From: Streptococcus intermedius SK54 = ATCC 27335
GTDB taxonomy: Bacteria; Bacillota; Bacilli; Lactobacillales; Streptococcaceae
Length of the DNA: 64,000 bases
Reading direction: 5' to 3'
Assembly (NCBI RefSeq): GCF_000413475.1
Contig: NZ_ATFK01000006.1
Coordinates: 124,001 to 188,000, forward strand
Each line of letters opens with the position of its first letter. Positions within the stretch are counted from its first letter, which is position 1. Below the pieces are notes generated by a model, which was not told the origin of the DNA, ran no database searches, and worked only from the letters and a program-made list of their open reading frames with translations. The translations under genes and the position numbers were made by a program. Positions 58,514-64,000 of the stretch are shown here, piece after piece.

Positions 58514-60208
58514 ATGAAAGAGAAGAATAAATTTATCTCTGCCTTTGAGCAATTTGGACGCTCATTCTTACTCCCTGTTTCGGTCTTGCCCGGTGCAGGG
58601 ATTATTCAAGGTATTGGTACAGCTTTTACCAATGAAAACACGCTTAAGATGTTCCCATTCTTGAACAATGCTATTTTTCAGTTTGTCATGAAATTTTTCA
58701 TTGCGCTTGGTGGTACAGCTTTTAGCAACTTGCCTGTTATTTTTGCAGTCGGAGTTTCAGTTGGTCTTGCAAAACGGGAAAAAGGATCAGCAGCTTTATC
58801 TGGTTTGTTAGGTTTTCTTGTTTTGCACAACGTTTTGAATTTCTTGTTGAAAATCAGTGGAAGACTGGTCAATACTGCTAACTTATCAAGCGGTGCAGCC
58901 AAACTTGCCCTGTCAAATGCCATGCAGACAAAAGTCCTCGGGATTCAAACCATGGACCTCAGTGTGTTTGGAGGGATTATCGTTGGGGTTTCTGTCTACT
59001 TCATTCACAAGTGGGCTGTGAAGCAAGAATTGCCAACTATGATTGGCTTCTTCAGTGGACCACGTTTTGTACCAATTGTCACTATGGTGGCTATGTCCTT
59101 TGTGGCTATCGCAATTTTCTTTATTTGGCCAACTATTCAAGCAGGCATTAGCGCAGTGTCTATCCTCGTTTTGAAATCAGGTCCGATTGGTACTTTCTTA
59201 TATGGATTGATTGAGCGGGCTCTCTTGCCGTTTGGTTTACACCATGGCCTCAACTGGCCGGTTCGTACGACAGAGCTTGGTGGTTCATGGACAATTGGTG
59301 GTAACCATGTCGTCGGTACGGTCAATGCCTACCTTGCTTCTTTAGCGGATTCTTCGATCAAGTCTATTGACCCATCTATTACGCGTTTCAATGGTGGTAA
59401 ATTTGTTTACTTCATGTTCGGTCTTTCTGGTGCTGCTTATGCTATGTACAAGACAGCTTCTCCAGAAAAACGTAAAGTAGCAGGTTCGCTTCTCTTTGCA
59501 GCAGCTGGAACTTCATTCTTGACTGGTATTACAGAGCCAATCGAATTTACTTTCCTTTTTGTGGCACCAATGCTTTACGCTGTGCACGCTGTTTTGGCAG
59601 GTTCTGCTTTGTTTGTTATGCACATGCTGGGTGCTGGTGTAGCAACTCCTACCGGACATGGTTTCATTAACCTTGTAATCTACGGTGTGTTGCAAGGGCC
59701 TAAAACGCACTGGTGGCTCGTCTTCTTAGTAGGTATCCCTTATTTCTTCCTTTATTATTATGTTTTTAAATTTATGATTTTGAAATTCAACTTTAAGACT
59801 CCAGGTCGAGAAGATACGGATGAAGTCAAGTTGGCAAGTAAGCAAGAAGCGCGTGGTAAATACGGCTTGAAGATTCAAAATGTCGGTCAAGCAGCTCCGC
59901 AGGATACAGCACCTACTCCAGAAAAATCTGAAGGGAAAGAACTTAGCAAGCAAGAAAAAACGCACCAACAGGCTCTCGGTTTGATTGCAGCCCACGGTGG
60001 TCCAGAAAATATTGTTGATGTCAATGCTTGTATCACTCGTTTGCGGATTGATGTCAAGGACAAATCATTAGTGGATAAGGATACGATTGTCAACCAATAT
60101 GAAGCACTTGGTTTTGCTGAAAATGGCATGCAAATGCAATCTATCTATGGTGCTTATGCCAATGTTCTCAAAATGGAAATCCAAGACATTCTAGGTTTAG
60201 AGGAATAG
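58514..60208 (+). CDS. PTS sugar transporter, glucose/maltose-family EIICB
   Basis: A 564-residue membrane protein: EIIC domain with about ten helices (SAFEQFGRSFLLPVSVLPGA, LPFGLHHGLNWPVRTTELGG), a linker, and an EIIB domain with the phospho-cysteine in VNACITRLRIDV. It is most like MalX/glucose-type EIICB. No EIIA is encoded here, so another protein must supply phosphate. The substrate is likely a glucose- or maltose-type sugar. It is in one unit with the HAD phosphatase and next to an RpiR regulator. Confidence 0.85.
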   Translation: MKEKNKFISAFEQFGRSFLLPVSVLPGAGIIQGIGTAFTNENTLKMFPFLNNAIFQFVMKFFIALGGTAFSNLPVIFAVGVSVGLAKREKGSAALSGLLGFLVLHNVLNFLLKISGRLVNTANLSSGAAKLALSNAMQTKVLGIQTMDLSVFGGIIVGVSVYFIHKWAVKQELPTMIGFFSGPRFVPIVTMVAMSFVAIAIFFIWPTIQAGISAVSILVLKSGPIGTFLYGLIERALLPFGLHHGLNWPVRTTELGGSWTIGGNHVVGTVNAYLASLADSSIKSIDPSITRFNGGKFVYFMFGLSGAAYAMYKTASPEKRKVAGSLLFAAAGTSFLTGITEPIEFTFLFVAPMLYAVHAVLAGSALFVMHMLGAGVATPTGHGFINLVIYGVLQGPKTHWWLVFLVGIPYFFLYYYVFKFMILKFNFKTPGREDTDEVKLASKQEARGKYGLKIQNVGQAAPQDTAPTPEKSEGKELSKQEKTHQQALGLIAAHGGPENIVDVNACITRLRIDVKDKSLVDKDTIVNQYEALGFAENGMQMQSIYGAYANVLKMEIQDILGLEE

Positions 60209-60210
60209 CC

Positions 60211-60978
60211 ATGGCACATAAGATTCTATGTGTAACAGATTTAGACGGAACTTTTGTGAAAAATTCTGTTGATGTTAATTCAGTAGACTGGCAAGCTTAT
60301 CAAAAGTTGACACGTTACAGTGACTTCGCTATTGCTACGGGTCGTTCTGTCAAGGAAATCAACTACATTACGCAACGTAATCAGCTTCATTTAAGCTATG
60401 CAATCGGCTTTAATGGCGCCATGATTGCTGAAAATGGGAATGTATTATTTTCTCAAACATTGGCGTCAGCAGATGTACAAGCCTTGTTAGACTACCTCAA
60501 AAAAGAAAAACTCGTTTTTGATGCACTTGATGGCGAGGAGAGAATTGGCAACTTTGACCATGAGGACAAGCGGCGTTTGTGGAATATGCCCATCCTTTGC
60601 TTAGAAAATCCTTATGATCTGGTTCGGCAACGTCAGATTTACAAGTTTAACATTCGTCCAGAAGCGGCGAAAACGTCTGTCTATGTAAAAGAATTAAAAG
60701 AACATTTTCCCCACTTAGAAGTCTATCAATCAGGGAGCACTCGCATAGAAGTGACTGCGAAAGATGTTTCAAAAGGTAGTGGTTTACAGCTTTTGAAAAA
60801 GCATTATCAACTAGTTGTGGCATTTGGCGACTCTGGAAATGACATTTCGATGTTTGAAAAATCCGATATTTCCTATTGTATGACACATGCCTCAGCCAAT
60901 GTCCAAGCGGCTGCCACCTATGTCGTTGATAGCTTTGCAGACGCAGTCAAGCATTTGGAACAATTGCTGAGTTTATAA
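60211..60978 (+). CDS. HAD-superfamily (Cof-type) phosphatase
   Basis: A 255-residue HAD hydrolase of the Cof/IIB type: KILCVTDLDGTFVKNSVDVN (DxDGT nucleophile), YSDFAIATGRSVKEINYITQ, FGDSGNDISMFEKSD (motif IV). Two bp after the PTS gene, it probably dephosphorylates the sugar phosphate brought in, or prevents build-up. The exact substrate is unknown. Confidence 0.88.
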   Translation: MAHKILCVTDLDGTFVKNSVDVNSVDWQAYQKLTRYSDFAIATGRSVKEINYITQRNQLHLSYAIGFNGAMIAENGNVLFSQTLASADVQALLDYLKKEKLVFDALDGEERIGNFDHEDKRRLWNMPILCLENPYDLVRQRQIYKFNIRPEAAKTSVYVKELKEHFPHLEVYQSGSTRIEVTAKDVSKGSGLQLLKKHYQLVVAFGDSGNDISMFEKSDISYCMTHASANVQAAATYVVDSFADAVKHLEQLLSL

Positions 60979-61002
60979 GCTTCAAATTTAGAATAAAAAA
61001 AC

Positions 61003-61048
61003 AAAAGCAGACTAGAACTGATCTATTGTCAGTCTAGCCTGCTTTTTT
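61003..61048. terminator. Terminator between convergent HAD and YcxB-like genes
   Basis: AAAAGCAG ... CTAGA and TCTAG ... CTGCTTTTTT form an imperfect stem with T-rich ends on both strands. Confidence 0.65.
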
Positions 61049-61526
61049 ACATGTGTTCAATCTGCAGTTTTAGTAAGAAGTCAAGAGCCTCGGTAGTGCA
61101 GTTCTTTTTTTCAATAGGAAAGCCAGTACTCTCCCCAATCAAGATATAAAAATCTTTCTTTGTCGCAATAACCTTGACAATATCATCATAGGTATAGCGG
61201 AATTCACCACGGATGTTTCTTGTGATAAAAGCCTCTTTGTCAAATATTAGAGTGACCTCCATGTTCTGCCATAAAGGATTCTTGCGATAAGACCTCTTTA
61301 TACGAAACTTTAAGGCCAAGAAAGCTATCGGTAATAAAACAAAAATTTTAAATAGCACAATAAAAATGATATCTTGTTTCTCAGTCATCATAATCATGGG
61401 ATATAGAAGAAGCCCTAGAATAACCACGATATAGATAATAAAACCTTTTCATCGTATGAGAATAGCCCAAGAAAATCTCTCATAAATCTCTTCAGTCAGA
61501 AGAGTTGTAATACGGATTGGGAACAT
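61047..61526 (-). pseudogene. YcxB-like membrane protein gene interrupted by a stop
   Basis: From ATG 61526 the frame reads MFPIRITTLLTEEIYERFSW, AILIR, then TGA (61449-61451), and continues in the same frame as KGFIIYIVVILGLLLYPMIM with a second helix and a C-terminal part (LIFDKEAFITRNIRGEFRYT, DDIVKVIATKKDFYILIGE) of the YcxB family. One nonsense codon therefore splits an otherwise intact gene of about 160 codons. The 126-residue frame after it starts with GTG and could give a shorter product. Confidence 0.65.
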
Positions 61527-61529
61527 CTT

Positions 61530-62072
61530 TTATAGGAGGTGAGTGATTTTTTCGTCTTTATCTAAAACTAGCACATCTGGCATGCTTAGGCCACACCAGA
61601 AGTTATAATCAATGCTGGAGTCAAATGCGCTTAGTAAAATGCAGATAAGGTTACCATGAGAGCTAATGATAATCTCTTCGTTTTGGTGTTTGCTTTCCAG
61701 TTCATGAAGAAGAGCTAAGGCTCGCTGTTGAGCTTGTTGATTTGACTCGCCACCGACAAGTGAAAATGTCGGTTGTGACCAAAGTTGCATGAGGCATTGT
61801 TCAAAATCTTGGTCGGCAATTGCTTGACTGCTTAGCTTTCGCTCTATTAGCCGTTTGTCGGTTTGAATAGCGAGTTTTAGACTTTGAGCTAAAGGCTCAA
61901 CCGTTTGGATGGCTCTTCGGTAAGGACTGGAATAAATGGCGGTAATGGGTTTGTCTGCTAAAAATTCAATCTGTGCCAAGGATTCTCGCCCTTTGTCTGA
62001 TAATGGTCGATTGATTTCATCAGGTGTATAGTTAGAATGCGCATGACGGATAAAATAGTAGGTGTTGTGCAT
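61530..62072 (-). CDS. Histidine phosphatase (phosphoglycerate mutase-like)
   Basis: A 180-residue histidine phosphatase: YYFIRHAHSNYTPDEINRPL (RHxH), SDKGRESLAQ, IYSSPYRRAIQTVEP, IISSHGNLICILLS (second catalytic His). Substrate unknown. The ATG at 62072 has no ribosome binding site; an extended -10 TGCTATAAT lies only 6 bases before it, so the mRNA is probably leaderless. A decayed partial copy lies at 52683-52920. Confidence 0.87.
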   Translation of the reverse strand: MHNTYYFIRHAHSNYTPDEINRPLSDKGRESLAQIEFLADKPITAIYSSPYRRAIQTVEPLAQSLKLAIQTDKRLIERKLSSQAIADQDFEQCLMQLWSQPTFSLVGGESNQQAQQRALALLHELESKHQNEEIIISSHGNLICILLSAFDSSIDYNFWCGLSMPDVLVLDKDEKITHLL

Positions 62073-62078
62073 AAGATA

Positions 62079-62172
62079 ATTATAGCAAAATTTAAATCTC
62101 AATTCATTTTCTACCTATTTTCTACACTGCCTTTTCTGGCTTTGTCCACCTTTTTCGTGTTATAATAAGCCT
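62079..62172. promoter_or_regulatory. Divergent promoter region of the phosphatase and polA; both appear leaderless
   Basis: Minus strand: TGCTATAAT, then six bases to the phosphatase ATG. Plus strand: TGTTATAAT (TATAAT 62161-62166), then six bases to the polA ATG at 62173. Transcription would start at or next to each ATG. Neither start codon has a ribosome binding site. No strong -35 is visible for either, consistent with extended -10 promoters. Confidence 0.65.
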
Positions 62173-64000
62173 ATGGAAAAAAAGAACAAGTTATTATTAA
62201 TAGACGGCTCTTCTGTAGCTTATCGTGCTTTTTTTGCACTGTACAATCAAATTGATCGTTTCAAGAGTCCATCGGGCTTGCATACCAATGCTATTTACGG
62301 TTTCCACCTCATGATCAATCATCTCTTGGAGCGCGTGCAGCCGACTCATATCTTGGTGGCATTTGATGCGGGGAAGACCACCTTTCGGACAGAGATGTAT
62401 GCTGATTACAAAGGTGGTCGAGCTAAGACTCCGGAGGAATTTCGCGAGCAGCTGCCCTTTATTCGAGAAATGCTGCAGCACTTGGGCATTCACTATTATG
62501 ATTTGGCTCAGTACGAGGCAGATGACATCATCGGGACTTTAGACAAGATGGCTGAAAAGACAGCTGTCCCTTACGATGTGACCATTGTCAGTGGTGATAA
62601 GGATCTGATTCAGCTAACGGATGATAATACTGTGGTGGAGATTTCCAAGAAAGGTGTGGCTGAGTTCGAAGAATTCACTCCAGCCTACCTGATGGAAAAG
62701 ATGGGAATTAGTCCTGTTCAATTTATTGACCTCAAGGCTTTAATGGGTGATAAATCAGATAATATTCCCGGTGTGACTAAAATCGGAGAGAAAACGGGGC
62801 TCAAGCTTCTTTTAGAATATGGATCGCTGGAAGGTATTTATGATCATATTGACCAACTGAAACAGTCTAAGATGAAGGAAAATCTCATTAAGGATAAGGA
62901 AATAGCTTTCTTGTCTAGAAAGCTTGTCACTATTGACACTCAAGCACCCATTGAAATCGGTTTAGAAGATATTCTCTATCAAGGATCAGATATTAAACAA
63001 CTAGGTAGATTCTATGATGAAATGGGCTTTAAACAATTTAAGCAAGCGCTAGAATCAGAAGTAGAGCCAGAAGAAATGGCTGATATTGCTTTTGAGGAAG
63101 TGATGGAAGTCCGACCAGAGATGCTTAGTGCAGACGATTTTTTCTATTTTGAGATGTTAGGGGATAACTACCATATAGACGAGATGGTTGGGTTTGCTTG
63201 GGGAAATGCCCAGAAGATTTATGTTAGTCAAGATGTTCGTCTTTTGCAGCAACCAATTTTCAAAGAATTTTTAGAAAATACAGCCTTGAAGGTTTACGAT
63301 TTGAAGCGCTCTAAAGTCTTACTCAGTCGCTTAGGAATTGAACTTTCACAACTGGCGTTTGACAGTCGTTTAGCTAAGTATCTTCTTTCAACTGTTGACA
63401 ACAATGAAATTGCAACGATTGCTAGCCTTTATGGCAAGACCAAACTTGATGAAGATGAGGTGATTTATGGAAAAGGAGCTAAGCGGGCACTGCCTGAAAA
63501 GCCTATTTTATTGAATCATTTAGCTAGAAAAGTCGCGGTTCTTGTTGAAACGGAACAACCTATGATAGATTTGCTGCGTCAGCACGATCAGCTTAATCTC
63601 CTGTACGAAATGGAGCAACCTTTAGCACTTGTACTTGCTAAAATGGAGATTGCTGGTATTAAGGTAGAGCGAGAAACATTGCAAACGATGCAGGTTGAAA
63701 ACGAGAGAGTTCTGACTCAGTTAACACAGGAAATCTATGATTTAGCAGGGGAAGAATTCAATATCAATTCGCCTAAACAATTGGGAGGTATTCTTTTTGA
63801 AAAATTAGGGCTGCCAACGGCTTTTACTAAAAAAACGAAAACGGGCTATTCTACTGCGGTAGATGTATTAGAACGTTTAGCGCCGATTGCACCGATTGTT
63901 GAAAAGATTTTGGAGTATCGACAAATTGCTAAAATTCAGTCAACTTATGTCATGGGGTTACAAGACTGGATTTTGGCAGACGGGAAGATTCATACTCGCT
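62173..64000 (+). CDS. polA: DNA polymerase I (partial, cut by window end)
   Basis: The first 609 codons: 5' nuclease domain (LLLIDGSSVAYRAFFALYNQ, VAFDAGKTTFRTEMYADYKG, YEADDIIGTLD, SGDKDLIQL, LMGDKSDNIPGV), a degenerate 3'-5' exonuclease-like domain without its usual acidic motifs, and the start of the polymerase domain (FNINSPKQLGGILF, KKTKTGYSTAVDVL). It fills gaps and removes RNA primers in replication and repair. The ATG at 62173 appears leaderless. Confidence 0.96.
   Translation, partial: MEKKNKLLLIDGSSVAYRAFFALYNQIDRFKSPSGLHTNAIYGFHLMINHLLERVQPTHILVAFDAGKTTFRTEMYADYKGGRAKTPEEFREQLPFIREMLQHLGIHYYDLAQYEADDIIGTLDKMAEKTAVPYDVTIVSGDKDLIQLTDDNTVVEISKKGVAEFEEFTPAYLMEKMGISPVQFIDLKALMGDKSDNIPGVTKIGEKTGLKLLLEYGSLEGIYDHIDQLKQSKMKENLIKDKEIAFLSRKLVTIDTQAPIEIGLEDILYQGSDIKQLGRFYDEMGFKQFKQALESEVEPEEMADIAFEEVMEVRPEMLSADDFFYFEMLGDNYHIDEMVGFAWGNAQKIYVSQDVRLLQQPIFKEFLENTALKVYDLKRSKVLLSRLGIELSQLAFDSRLAKYLLSTVDNNEIATIASLYGKTKLDEDEVIYGKGAKRALPEKPILLNHLARKVAVLVETEQPMIDLLRQHDQLNLLYEMEQPLALVLAKMEIAGIKVERETLQTMQVENERVLTQLTQEIYDLAGEEFNINSPKQLGGILFEKLGLPTAFTKKTKTGYSTAVDVLERLAPIAPIVEKILEYRQIAKIQSTYVMGLQDWILADGKIHTR

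Noticed and set aside
1..64000. tRNA or rRNA genes
   Set aside because: No cloverleaf with a T-loop GGTTCRA and matching acceptor arms, and no rRNA-like stretch, was seen by eye.

Overview
The window is chromosomal DNA of a low-GC, naturally competent Streptococcus, most likely of the mitis/sanguinis group. The evidence is the gene content and order: mutL-ruvA-tag, cinA-recA behind a SigX com-box, ireB-ruvX-DUF1292-folC-lipoprotein-cls-(com-box small ORF)-nrdD-nrdG, a wzg-wzh-wzd-wze polysaccharide locus, a PavB-like SSURE surface protein next to a TCS08-like two-component system, and polA. Species is not resolved.

Region 1 (1-852): a LytTR regulator with a DUF3021 membrane partner, then the original mutL promoter and ribosome binding site. 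Region 2 (853-14392): a 13.5-kb phage-like chromosomal island integrated in the first codons of mutL, flanked by a 22-bp duplication that contains the mutL start codon. It resembles the S. pyogenes SpyCI family of phage satellites. Its leftward arm holds a Cro-like regulator, a broken Rha-type gene, a chain of small overlapping genes, a head-closure protein, a DnaD-like replication initiator, a DnaC-like helicase loader, a DUF1492/ArpU-type regulator and a terminase small-subunit remnant next to a possible captured cos region. Its rightward arm holds a CI-like repressor, then cargo that looks like anti-phage defence (a 2TM DUF4231/SLATT protein plus a TIR-like protein; a class II Fic protein; an unknown protein plus an Abi_2/HEPN protein) and the integrase. 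An array of five palindromes with divergent but self-complementary arms lies before fic.

Region 3 (14.4-19.5 kb): mutL, an HTH/RDD pair, ruvA, tag and a frameshifted CPBP protease. Region 4 (19.5-24.2 kb): an ISL3-type transposase remnant and a 1304-residue LPXTG adhesin of Cna_B and pilin-like domains, with six ATATAA repeats at the start of its leader. Region 5 (24.4-39.7 kb): cinA, recA, spx, an intact and a decayed lipoprotein, ireB, ruvX, folC, cls, a competence-type 42-residue ORF, and the anaerobic ribonucleotide reductase genes nrdD and nrdG with candidate NrdR boxes. Region 6 (39.9-52.4 kb): a complete Wzx/Wzy-type polysaccharide locus that encodes a UDP-GlcNAc 4,6-dehydratase and a likely partner reductase/epimerase, suggesting a 2-acetamido-2,6-dideoxyhexose as first sugar. 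Region 7 (52.5-57.6 kb): a 131-bp MITE-like element, a decayed phosphatase copy, the four-repeat SSURE protein and its adjacent two-component system. Region 8 (57.6-64.0 kb): an RpiR-regulated glucose/maltose-family PTS with a HAD phosphatase, a broken YcxB-like gene, a histidine phosphatase and polA (cut by the window end); the last two face away from each other and both appear to have leaderless promoters.

The most notable points are the island that separates mutL from its own promoter, the TIR-SLATT cargo pair, the palindrome array, and the short hexamer tract in the adhesin leader. Functions rest on motif reading and recall of families; no database search was run.
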